A stretch of 64,000 bases of DNA from Yamagishiella unicocca (lineage: Eukaryota > Chlorophyta > Chlorophyceae > Chlamydomonadales > Volvocaceae), in assembly GCA_003116995.1 (NCBI GenBank), contig BDSL01000147.1, positions 122,879 through 186,878 on the forward strand, read 5' to 3'. The translations under genes and the position numbers were made by a program. Positions 1 through 9,133 of the stretch are shown here, piece after piece (the stretch's first letter is position 1; every line of letters starts with the position of its first letter). The notes below the pieces were generated by a model that worked only from the letters and a program-made list of their open reading frames with translations, made no database searches and had not been told where the DNA came from.

Positions 1-938
1 CGGCCCTCCCGCTCATTCCCCTGGGCCGCCGGGACTCTCAGTCGGCCCCCAGGTGCGGCAGGGCTAGGGGACTAGGGGGCTCCTCTGCAGCCCGGTCAGG
101 ACCATGGCGGCACACCATGGGGCAGCACAGTCGCCAGTGTGATGCTCCCTCCTTCCTTCCTCTCTCCCCTCTTGATCCAGTCCCCGCGGCATCTATCCGC
201 CCCGCCTCCCCCAACCCGCTGCGCGTTCCTCCCCACAGGTACAACTGGCAGGGCGGCAGCAACCCGCACCAGCACCCGCTGGCCACGGCTTCCGCGTCTG
301 CAGCGGCGGGCGGCAGCGGCGGCCTGCTGGCGGCGGCGGCAGCTGCACAGGCCCAGCCCGACAGCACCGAGGACCCCGCGCCCGGCGCCATGGACGCAGC
401 CGCAGGTGGGTGGGGGCCGGCGCCGGGTTCACGACCCAGCCGCATGCTCCCCGGCCACATGCTCGCTCACTCGCACTCCATCGCATTACGTCACATTACG
501 TCACGTCCGTGCCCTGCCAGCTCAAGTCATGATGACCGCACGTAGAGGACCTCTGCTGCCCCGGATGGTGTGGGGTGCGCAGGGGATTCTGGACATGGGT
601 CCGAGCCGGCGAGCCATCCCCACCCACACCACCACAAGCAGGAGCAGGACCAGGGCCAGCACCATCAGCACCAGCAGGACATGGAGGAGCAACGGGCCCA
701 CGGCCATGAAGAGGAGTCGCGGCTCAATCGGGGGCAATCTGGGGGCCAGTTTTACGGCTATGGCGGCGGGGATGACGAAAGGGGACAGCAACAGCCAGAA
801 GACGGCGGCGCAGGTGGCGGTGACGGCTGGACAGGGGGTGCGGCGGGCGCTGGGTTCCAGCCCGACCAGGCGTACCACGGCATGGAGGATGGGATGGGTG
901 ATGAGAGGGAGGCCAAGCGACTCCGTGCGGCCGAATGA
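1..938 (+). CDS. 3' part of an unrecognised His/Gln/Gly-rich protein
   Basis: Three exons can be joined in phase: <1-52 (open frame ending at CAG/GTGCGG), 239-405 (preceded by CACAG) and 583-938 (preceded by GCGCAG), with the stop at 936-938. The joins are phase 2 then phase 1 and the frame stays open, which supports the model. The visible protein is low complexity: an Ala/Gly-rich stretch, then a His/Gln-rich stretch (HPHPHHHKQEQDQ, HHQHQQ), then Gly/Asp/Gln-rich sequence, ending in a basic-acidic tail EAKRLRAAE. No catalytic domain is visible. Such composition is common in algal transcriptional or RNA-associated proteins, but that is only a guess. The 5' part lies outside the window. A TGTAA element about 200 bp past the stop fits a 3' UTR end. 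Confidence 0.6.
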
Positions 939-1452
939 ACACGCTGGGCCCTGTTATGCCTGGTCGATTCTGGCGAGTCGCCGGAGGGTTGGCCCTGTAG
1001 TATTGCGTGGTATTGGCGGGAAAGGGCTGCAGCGGGGAGGCTGAACTAAGGGCCCTACTGCGGCAACGGAAGGAGTAGTCAGGAGTAGTCAGGAGTAGTA
1101 GTGAAGACGGGACGCTTCCTTGTTAAAATCGCTTGCTCGTGTAAGCACCGTACACATATCATATCAATACAAGAAAGCGTAAAACGAAAGCGTACAAAGA
1201 AAGCGGGCCAACGACGCGCACATATTGCAGCGGTACGGCAGACGCGCCAATACTTCGAATGCCGCTCAGCAATGTACCAAATCAAACCTGTCACGTCGTT
1301 ACTGCATCGCAAACCCGCAACGACGCTTGCATCTTTCACATCATACATGGTAGCGTGCACAATTATAAGCTTCCTAGTCCTGTCGCAGTCAAAGTAACTC
1401 AGACAATTGCATCTTCGACTTTAAATCAGACGTTTGGTAAAGCGACAAAAAG
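939..1452. other. Intergenic: 3' UTR of first gene, then RSP11 upstream region
   Basis: No coding exon seen. Base composition drops sharply in GC after about 1090, as in the other between-gene stretches here. A direct repeat of AGGAGTAGTC sits near 1070-1095. An AT-rich ATTATAAGC stretch near 1362-1371, about 85 bp upstream of the RSP11 ATG, could be a core promoter element. Confidence 0.5.
1140..1144 (+). terminator. Candidate TGTAA poly(A) signal
   Basis: TGTAA is the usual poly(A) signal of chlamydomonad algae. This one lies about 200 bp after the stop of the first gene and about 310 bp before the RSP11 start, so it could define the 3' end of the first transcript. It is a five-base motif and could be chance. 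Confidence 0.4.
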
Positions 1453-2291
1453 ATGGACGTGGAGCCCATATTCTGTGCGGAGCAGGTGTGCAGATGCCGC
1501 TCATTTACTGGGCATGGTGCGGCTTGGGCACAACGATGACCGCAATTGCTTGGCGTACTCATTTTTCCAGATTGTCATTCCTCACAACTTGGCGGATATC
1601 TTAAAAGCGTATACGAAGGAGGTCATCCGGAGACAACCAACGGACATCGTAGCGTTCTCAGCAAAGTGAGCTTTGGTTGCGCCTTGGGACCATGTTTGAA
1701 GGTTTGGGCATGGGCGGGGGAGGGGGAGGGGGCGTGCAGACGTCGCTTGGTTCGTCAGGTACTTGGGTCGTAAAGGTGGTGGCCCTTCCCAACCGTCGGC
1801 CTTGCAGATACTTTACAAACCTGGCCAACGTTGCGTCTGGGACAGCAAACACGCAAGCCCCGGGCAAAGAGCAGCTACGTCAAATTTACACTCGGGGAGG
1901 CAGCGGCGGGGCGACACTGACGGAGTCACAGGTCGGCGGCCTCTGCCAGCAGGCGGGTATCGCCGATCCCGTTGTGGCCAAGGTGATGGAGGTGGGCACC
2001 TTCGACTCAGCTGCCATCGACCTGGACAAGTTCGTCTTCCTGATGCTGGCCATGAGCTGCGAGGACTTCAACCGCGTCTGCATGGGCGTGTTTGACGTCT
2101 TTTCCGACAACGGCTCGCTGCCCCTGGAGCAATTCATGCAGCTCATCAGCTTCCTGGGACCCGACATGGACCCCGACGTGACGCCCGCCTTCCTGGGCGC
2201 ACTGGACGAGGAGCTGGCGGGGCTGGAGACGATCACGTACATGGAAATCTGCGAGGCGCCCACCATCAAGCCCAAGCTGGGGCTGTCATGA
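1453..2291 (+). CDS. RSP11: Radial spoke protein 11 / ropporin homologue
   Basis: Exons 1453-1485, 1571-1665 and 1808-2291 join in phase to a 203-residue protein. Exon 1 has only 11 codons; the ATG is the first in frame with the RIIa region. Residues about 12-50 form an RIIa dimerisation/docking domain (IPHNLADILKAYTKEVIR, then QPTDIVAFSAKYF across the second junction). The rest follows the ropporin (ROPN1) layout: a Leu-rich helix, a degenerate EF-hand-like region (VGTFDSAAIDLDKF) and a second helical block ending near TYMEICEAP. Human ropporin is 212 residues, so the length fits. Known role: axonemal radial-spoke stalk subunit that binds amphipathic AKAP-like helices, needed for normal flagellar motility. 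RSP7 is the alternative, but it is much longer with many EF-hands. This gene is the main evidence for a flagellated organism. Confidence 0.88.
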
Positions 2292-4114
2292 GAGCAGCAG
2301 CGACTGGGATAGGGCGACGGGCGCCCTGGGCGGATGGAACAGGGGGGAGAACAGGGGGGCGGCCCGCCGCAGGGTGACGTGACTGGGGCGGCGGGGGCGG
2401 GGGCGGGGCCGGGCGGAGGAAGGGGACGGGCGGAGGCGCACCACAGCACCGCTCGCGCAGGGCGGCGTACGGTTGCCGTGGGGGGTCGGGCGGCGCAGGA
2501 GATGGTGGCATGTGACGTGGCATGGGCGCACGGTGCTGCCTCCCTGGAGTCGGAGGCGTGTCCGGGGGCCGCAAGGAACACCCGTGTACGAAAGGATACG
2601 AGGCAGTGGCTGCTGGTGTGTGACCAGAAGCCGAAGGTGCTTGCTGGCTGTTGGTGGGTGCGGCGGTCGACCCGTTTAGGACAGACGTCCTAAGGGGGTG
2701 GGCTCTCGTGCGCAGAGCTCATGTCCCGTGGAGGTGAGCGGAGGGGAGGGGTGCGGCGGTAGTGGTTAGCGCACTGGCTGCTGCTGTGGCAGCTGTCCAT
2801 GAGACAAATCTGATGACCCGGCTGAGCTGGCTGCCGTCGCGCGGCAGCTGGGTGAACGTTCCTCTGAGCGGCTTGGTATCAGGATTTAGTAGCTAAGACG
2901 AGCGCCAGTCCGTGACACACGATGCGCGATGATGCTCATAGAAGGGGCATGTCTCCCATCAGAGTGGGCCGAGGAGCTGCTGCGGGGCGGCGCAGGGCGG
3001 CTTGCGGACCACGACCGGGCTCGAGGGTAACGACCCTTAACGACCGCGCCCTTAACGACTGCGCCCGAGGGCAACGACCGCGAGCCGTGAGGGTAGGGTA
3101 ACGACCGCGCCCGTGCACATGGCAGCGTCGCTACAGGGCGGTGTCGCCGCGTACCTTTGACTCATACCTGCAGTAAGGTAGAGCGACGGCATTGGGGTGC
3201 GACATATGTGTAGTACGCCAATGGCTTCGCCACAACTTCCTGCCAACCACGTATCCTTGAAACATAAAGTGGAAGAGCGATGACGAAGACACCGCAAGGC
3301 TGTACACAGTTCCTCCTCTACTACCGGTATGAGGCAAACACAACAAGCCTCTAGTTGCCACACGCAAGTCCAGCCAGCTGCAGGTGTACTCGAACCTTTT
3401 CCTTCTAGGCTTTCTTCTTAGCTGCATTTGTTTCTCTGCGTCGGTAAATGAGTTTTCTCTCGAGCCCACCTTCGCCGCGACGTGTCTGCCCCCTAGGTCC
3501 AGCCCCGGATCCAAATGCCGCCGACTAAACAGAAAAGATCTGGGGTCTGGGCTGGTTCCAAATTCCAATCCCAGATAATCCTTACATGCGGCGGTATGCC
3601 TGCAATAAATGCTAGAAAAAACGGTTGCCCGTTCACGTCGCCAGCCACGACATGCGTCTACGTCACCGACTCTGCCACCACAGAGCCTATCTACCTAGGT
3701 ACGCGTGCTGCACTTGACGTACATACCGCAGCGAACTGTCGTGCAGAACCGCGCAGCTTCTGCATCATCTCAGCCGACTACCCACCTGCGTGCAACTGCT
3801 TGTACGGCGGTACCCGCATGGTCTGCAGCGTATGGCATGGCTGGTTCCGCCACCACCGGGCGGCGAACCACGGAACTCCCCGCCCGCATGCTTGCTTGCG
3901 CCCCCAGCAGTAATATAGTCTCGCTCGTTTGCCATGCATAGAATCCTCGTCTACCAACTGTCACTCAGATTCAGATATCCGGGGGCAGCTTGCTTAGCTG
4001 CTGGTCCTGGAGCTTATAGTTGGGAGGCATGGAGCTGGACACTTCCCGACAAGCTGACGGTGCGTGCGTTGCTCAAATGGTGTGTCGAGCCGCTTATTGT
4101 ACGGGCAGGCTGCA
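2292..4114. other. Convergent 3' region between RSP11 and the copper monooxygenase
   Basis: No convincing exon on either strand. It starts with G-rich sequence (2330-2480), likely RSP11 3' UTR, and becomes markedly less GC-rich from about 3130 to 4000. On the minus strand a TGTAA motif at 3582-3586 could be the poly(A) signal of the monooxygenase. A short fragment resembling the dispersed intronic elements (ACACCCGTGTACGAAAGG) lies near 2578-2595. ORFs here are short, GC-skewed and lack family signatures. Confidence 0.45.
3582..3586 (-). terminator. Candidate TGTAA poly(A) signal for the copper monooxygenase
   Basis: TTACA on the plus strand reads TGTAA on the minus strand, about 530 bp downstream of the monooxygenase stop, inside the GC-poor part of the convergent intergenic region. 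Position is plausible for a long algal 3' UTR; the motif alone is weak evidence. Confidence 0.3.
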
Positions 4115-7100
4115 CTACGCCGGCATGTACCACATGTCCGGACAGCTTTTGCCGTACGGGTCGTACTTTGTGTCTGCTGCGGGCACGCGCACAAGCACGC
4201 CGGACTGGAAGAAGGGCGCAAGGGCGGGGAGGGCGGAGAGGGCAGGGAGGGCGGACGACTGGTTGGCTGCGCGAGCTGCAGCCTGGTCCTGTGGTGGTGG
4301 AGCGGCTGCGCCTGCTGCTATTGCTGCTGTTGCTGCTGTTGCTGCTGTTGCTGGGAGTGCGGTGGCGGGGGCGGAGGCTGCGGAGGCGTTCCTTGCCGCT
4401 GCCAGCTGCGAGAGGGTGGCGCCCACACGCCGGGTGGCCTCCCTGCCGCCGCACAGAGCGACCCCTGGGTCACCCGCGCCGTCCAAGGAGCCGCAAAAGG
4501 TGAAGTTGGGGTTCTTGGGGTAGTAGAGGATGAAGTTGAAACACATCTCGTCGCGAGTGCTCTCACCGTACCTGGGTGGGTACGACGGGGGGCGGGAGGT
4601 TGAGGGGGACAGCACTTGGTCAGGTTCGTCGTACATACACTCCTCCCGATCCCGTTGGTAACTGGCCCCCTCCATACCTCTTAAGCCAGCCAGCCTCCGA
4701 CCACACCCTGGCGCCTCACCCCGCGTTCATTCCGCCCACCTGGTGACGTCAGTGCGGGACGTGGAGTCGTACGAGCACGTCGTGATGAGCGAGTCCCCCG
4801 GTAGTAGAATCGAGCTGTCCAGGTTCTAAGTGAACACAAGAGGGGTTTTCATTTACGGGGGGAGGAGGGGGGGATGGAGAGGGGTGAGGGTGGTGGGGAG
4901 GGGGCATTTCTTCGGCGGCCAAGGCGAGCCTGATTCGCGCCTGGGGGTGGGGCAGGCAGGCTGCGGGTGGGTCCCCTCCCCAGCTGGCCTCCGCACCGCC
5001 GGCTGGAGGAGCCCCAGCCGGCTACGAGGTGTGCCCCCAGAGAGAGGTGGCGAGCTGCCTTGGTGTGCCTCTGCAGGGCAGCCAACTCCGCCGCCGTCAA
5101 GTTCGCCATGATGGCACGACCCGCGGCCCCCGCAGCCCCCCCAGCCCCTCCACTGCGCCGCCTGTCGCCCCCCTCACCACCGGGTTCGTGGACTGGAAGT
5201 TGAAGTCGTAGAAGCGCTTGGAGCCCACCGGAGGCAGCTCGGTGCCGTTGCGGATGTGCTGCAGACCAGCAGGGGGGGGGGAAGCCGTTTAACGCCACGG
5301 GACAGGATAGTTGGCGCATGGTCGTCGGAGCTAAGCTCCACGCGCCTGGACAGCCCCCCCCCCCCCCAACGACCCCAACCACCTCACCAACTACCACGAG
5401 GTCCAACCGCCCCAACCCCCAGCCCACCTGCGTCACAATGGATTTGCCCAGGGTGTGCATGTGCAGGCCGCTGAGCAGCAGCCGCAGTGGGGAGGTGAGC
5501 TGGGAGGTGCAGGTGGAGGGGCAGACCTGCGGCCAGGGGAGTGAGGAAACGGTAGTTGGTTGGTCGTTGAAAGGCTTGCGGTTGCGGCGGCCAAGAGCCA
5601 TCAGCAGCAGCGAGAGTTCAAATGGCTGCGTCCTTGCCAACCACTCAGCACCAACCACAAACCACCAACTGCTCTCACATTAGGCCGGAGCGTGTACTTC
5701 GGAACGCCGGGCGGGATGATGATGGCCTGTTGTCCAACCGTAAGTACGGCAGCATCGTTGGGACGCAGCTTCGGAGTGTACAGCAACTTGAAGCCGCTGG
5801 CGTCCACCACCCCCGCAATGGCCTCGGGGTTGTTGTAGTGCACCTGCGACGACCAGGCGGGGGAGAGGGGGAGGGAGGGGGAGGGGGAGGAGCCCCATTG
5901 GGTGCAGGGGCTTCTGTCTCGATTGCGGTCCTTGCATCCAGCCCACATATGCATGTGCCAACGAACTGCAGTCGGTACGGGCGTCTCTTCCCAAGACGTA
6001 TGCGGCATAAGACATTCAGGCAGTTGGGTACTCCATCAGCTGTAGTCCCGTGTGCCACCCAGCAGTGGCAGGCTAGTGGCTGCCTCGTGAAGACGAACAG
6101 CAGGGCTGCGCGGATGTCCCGGTGGTATGCCTCACCCCAAACACACGCGCGCCAGCTGTCCCCCACCTCACCTGCAAAGAGTAGTAGGTCGAATCACTCT
6201 CGCCTATTGGTATGCCCACAGTGGGGGGCAGAATGATCCCATCCTGACCAGGAGCCCACCCTGGAGCGGCGGGGAGCGGAGGGGGGGACGAGCAGGGGAG
6301 GGGTGCCACCAGGGGTATTTTTGACGACAAAACGACAACACACATTTTGATGGAATTGCAGGTGAGGTCAGCCACGACGCAGACTGACCCACCGACCCAC
6401 CGACCCACCACCGACACGCCAACCCACCGATGTTGAAGGTGGTGCAGCCCTCACCCCCTCCGGTCTCGGAGCACTCGAACACCTGCCCCACCCGCGGCTG
6501 CACGGGCGGCTTGCTGCATGCGAACAGGATCATGTGGTGGATCAGCTCCGACCGCACGATGCCCCGCGAGCTGCAGCGGGGTAGGCAGGGGGCCGGAAGG
6601 GGCCGGAGGTGGCCAGAAGGGAGGGAGGGAGGGAGGGAGGGCGCAGCAGTCCACCGGTACTTCCTCGGCCCCCCCCAGAACCCTAGCCATGCTCCTCACC
6701 ATTGTCTGGTGTGACAGACATGCAGTGTCTACACTACAACCCCCAACCCAACCCCCGGTCAGCCAACCAGCCGCGCACCTCACGATGTGGTACTTGCGGT
6801 CGTTTGGCATCACCACGTGTGTGCACAGGTAGTTGGTGGTTGTGTTGTCGGGTACCGTTACATTGGGCATCACCACATCCAGCTCGAGCACCGGTTCGGA
6901 GGCGGACACAGAAGCGCCGAAGGGGCTGCCGTACTGGTCGTCACCACCATCACCATCATCAGCGACCCGTGGCTCACGGCCTCCTGACTTGGTGACTGTG
7001 GCTTCGTCGGCACCACTGGCAGCGAATAAGCTTGTGTACGACTTCTGCTGCAGCGGCGATTCCTTCGTGGCTGCAGCCGCGTTTGCGGGGAGGGAGGCCT

Positions 7101-9133
7101 CGGGGCTGGCGGCGGGGCTGGCGGCGGGGCTGGCGGCGGGGCTGGCGGCGGGGCTGGCGGCGGGGCTGGCGGCGGGGCTGGCGGCGGGGCTGGCGGCGGG
7201 GGTGGTCGCGGTGGCGTTCGCGACCCCCCACAGCCGATCCGCCTCGGGGACAAAAAATACGACTGAGTTACCACGGGCCACGTGCTTGCTCGGCCAACGG
7301 CGGCCGTACGCCCAACTGACGGTTTGAGGCACGCCGACCTGCGGGCACCGCATCACGTACACCTCACTCGGGGGGGGCAGCAGACGGGGGCCGGAAGTAC
7401 CCGCCCTGCATGCACCTGCCAGCTGCTGTATGTGCGCCGGGGAGTTACCCGCCAGGACAACAGGGCAGAGGGCGACACAGCTGCCCCGAGCACCTAGTGC
7501 AGCTGCCAGGGTGCTCCATCAGGGCGCCAAGCACGAAGCGATTCAGGTCCCCCGGCGGTGTGCCGTGCCGTGTAGTGCCGTGTAGTGCCGTGTAGTGCCA
7601 TGTAGTGCCGTGTAGTGCCGTGCAGGGAACGTGCCTGCAACCCCCCACGACGCGGCGGGTGGGGGTGCAGGAGGCCGCCCCCTCCGCCCGCCACCTGGAT
7701 GCTCCAGTCCCACGGGTCACCCACCTGGATGCTCCAGTCCCAGGGGTCACAGGTGCGCAGGCGGCGGGTGACGACGGCCACGGTGTAGTTGCCGCCGCTG
7801 AGTGGGGTGCCCTTCAGAGTCACATCCTGGGGTGGGCGAGAAAAACCCGTGTACGACGGCAAACCGTTTAGGATTAGACGTTTCGAGATGCATGCTGGAG
7901 AACTTGGTTGAGGAGACTAAAGTCGGAGGTCGTATGTCGACCTGGGGGGGGAGCCGGAGGGCGAGGGGGGGCCGGGTGGGTGAGCCCGGGGTTTCCGGGG
8001 CGCGTGTGCGGGTCACGCAGGTCACACCGCCCACCCCCTTTTGTTGCTAGTGGCTAGTATCCCCAACCCAGTTCTCCAGCATGCATCTCAAAACTTCTGT
8101 TTTAAACGGTTTTTTTCGGGCATCCACGGGTCTCCCTCGAACCCCCTTTTGTTGGTTGGGAGCCTTCCCTCCCTCCCCCCCTCCCGCCCCCCCCCCGCCG
8201 CCCCCCTCCCCACCTGGCTGTCATCTGGCTGCGGGACCACGAAGTCCAGGGAGTGCGCATCAATCGCCCGCCACCCGCCGCCAGCACCGGCAGCAGCCGC
8301 CCTCGGTCCCGCCACAATGATCATGTCGGCTCCATGCATGCCGCCGGCGCCACTCAGCGCCAGCGCCAGCCACGAGTCCGGGTAGCCTGAGGGACGGCCC
8401 GGCAGGGGGGAGGGGCAGGGGGGAGGGGCAGGGGGGAGGGGCAAGGGGGAGGGGCAGGGGAAACACGAATCGGCGGTGATGTGGGTTGCCGAGGTACCGC
8501 GTAAAAATGGCATGGTTGGGGTGGGCATGACTGGGTCTTGTGTGTGTGCCTGGAAGGGCCGCCCGTGGGGGCTGCAGCGGGGCGGCCGGCAGCAGCGCAA
8601 CGGCCGTCTTGCTCGCTGGTGGCTCACACGAGGGCGGCACTCAGCGTGGAACCCAAGGGACGAGCCGCCCAGCCTTGCAGCGCAGAGGCACGCCCCGCTC
8701 CCACCTCCCCCACAACGACGACGGCGCAACGATCCGAAAGGGCCAGGGCCATTCTGAGCTGCTTGCATATATTAGCCTTGTGGTTGTTAATCAGGCCATT
8801 GTGGCGGGTCCACCGCTAGCCGTCTCTCTCTCTCTCGCGCGCGCGCGCTGCCGCACCTCCCGTGTCGGCGTCCAGCCCCAGGCTGATGCTATCGCCGCGG
8901 ACTGCCCAGTGCAGTGCGTAGGCGGGCGACAGCAGCTGGCAGTGCGGGAAGTCGGCCTGGGAGAGCGAGCGGTAGCAGCGGGCAGCTGAGGCGATGCCGG
9001 CGCCGGACAGGACGACGACGGCCAGCAGCAGCAGCGCTGTGGCTGTGGCGGTTGCTGGGGTCGGCCTGCTGGGGCGGCAGCTGGTGGTGAGGCCGCGACG
9101 AGGCGCAGGGGCTGGGAACTGCTTGTTCGCCAT
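4115..9133 (-). CDS. Secreted DOMON plus PHM/DBH-type copper monooxygenase
   Basis: Twelve exons: 9133-8857, 8386-8214, 7826-7725, about 7634-7494, 7315-6779, 6570-6428, 6260-6172, 5843-5679, 5526-5428, 5258-5178, 4825-4740, 4571-4115. All joins except around exon 4 agree in phase. Protein is about 780 residues. It starts with a signal peptide (hydrophobic ALLLLAVVVLSGAGIASA), followed by a DOMON domain (YALHWAVRGDSISLGLDAD to WAYG) interrupted by a PAAS repeat tract, then the two copper-monooxygenase domains. Copper ligands match the family: HHM of the CuM site near residue 420 (LIHHMILFAC), the HxH pair near 563 (LHMHTLGKS) and the Met near 637 (RDEMCFNFILYYP). The family (dopamine beta-hydroxylase, PHM, MOXD1) hydroxylates small molecules or peptide C-termini using ascorbate and O2 in the secretory lumen or outside. 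The algal substrate is unknown. The Ala-rich C-terminus after YYP is unusual. Exon 4 carries a 10-bp repeat that breaks the phase by one base. Confidence 0.82.
5283..5333 (+). repeat. Dispersed intronic element, family A
   Basis: Contains CCGTTTAACGCCACGGGACA followed by GGATAGTTGGCGCATGGTC, in intron 5427-5259 of the copper monooxygenase, close to exon 5258-5178. Confidence 0.8.
7101..7202. repeat. 12-bp coding minisatellite (PAAS repeat) in the monooxygenase
   Basis: About eight tandem copies of CTGGCGGCGGGG inside exon 5. Because the unit is 12 bp it keeps frame and encodes a run of Pro-Ala-Ala-Ser on the minus strand, inserted between the DOMON end (ARGNSVVFF) and the first copper domain. 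Copy number changes would only change linker length. Confidence 0.85.
7561..7624. repeat. 10-bp minisatellite TGTAGTGCCG at exon 4 of the monooxygenase
   Basis: Six units of TGTAGTGCCG or a one-base variant, lying between the best acceptor (near 7635) and conserved exon 4 sequence. Unit length is not a multiple of three. Removing one unit would bring exon 4 into phase with both neighbours. Confidence 0.8.
7695..7754. repeat. 30-bp direct duplication carrying a splice donor
   Basis: Two adjacent copies of a 30-bp segment (starting CTGGATGCTCCAGTCCCA) differ at one base. On the minus strand each copy encodes DPWDWSIQ followed by GT, so the end of exon 3 and its 5' splice site are duplicated in frame. 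Use of either donor changes the protein by exactly ten residues. Confidence 0.75.
7835..7915 (-). repeat. Dispersed intronic element, family C, minus copy
   Basis: Reverse complement of the copy at 8062-8150 with shared blocks GAGATGCATGCTGGAGAAC and AAACCGTTT, plus an ACCCGTG end. It lies in the same intron (8213-7827 of the monooxygenase), so the two copies form a long inverted repeat. Confidence 0.7.
8062..8150 (+). repeat. Dispersed intronic element, family C, plus copy
   Basis: Contains CAGTTCTCCAGCATGCATCT, then AAACGGTTTTT, then GCATCCACGGGTCTCCCTCG. The same three blocks in the same order occur at 16834-16916, inside an intron of a different gene. Confidence 0.75.
8401..8460. repeat. 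15-bp G-rich intronic minisatellite
   Basis: Four units of GGCAGGGGGGAGGGG or a close variant at the acceptor side of intron 1 of the monooxygenase. Its complement gives a long C-rich tract just before the splice acceptor, so it may serve as the polypyrimidine tract. Confidence 0.7.
8824..8850. repeat. (CT)n(CG)n microsatellite next to exon 1 donor
   Basis: A run of CT dinucleotides followed by CG dinucleotides ends a few bases from the exon 1 donor of the monooxygenase. Simple repeat; no function claimed. Confidence 0.8.

Noticed and set aside
139..1044. 301-codon plus-strand ORF near the window start
   Set aside because: Arg/Pro/Thr-rich shadow of the real frame, overlapping both exons and introns of the first gene.
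2755..2850. Possible tRNA gene (GTGGTTAGCGCACTGG resembles an A box)
   Set aside because: No B box at the right distance and no cloverleaf could be drawn.
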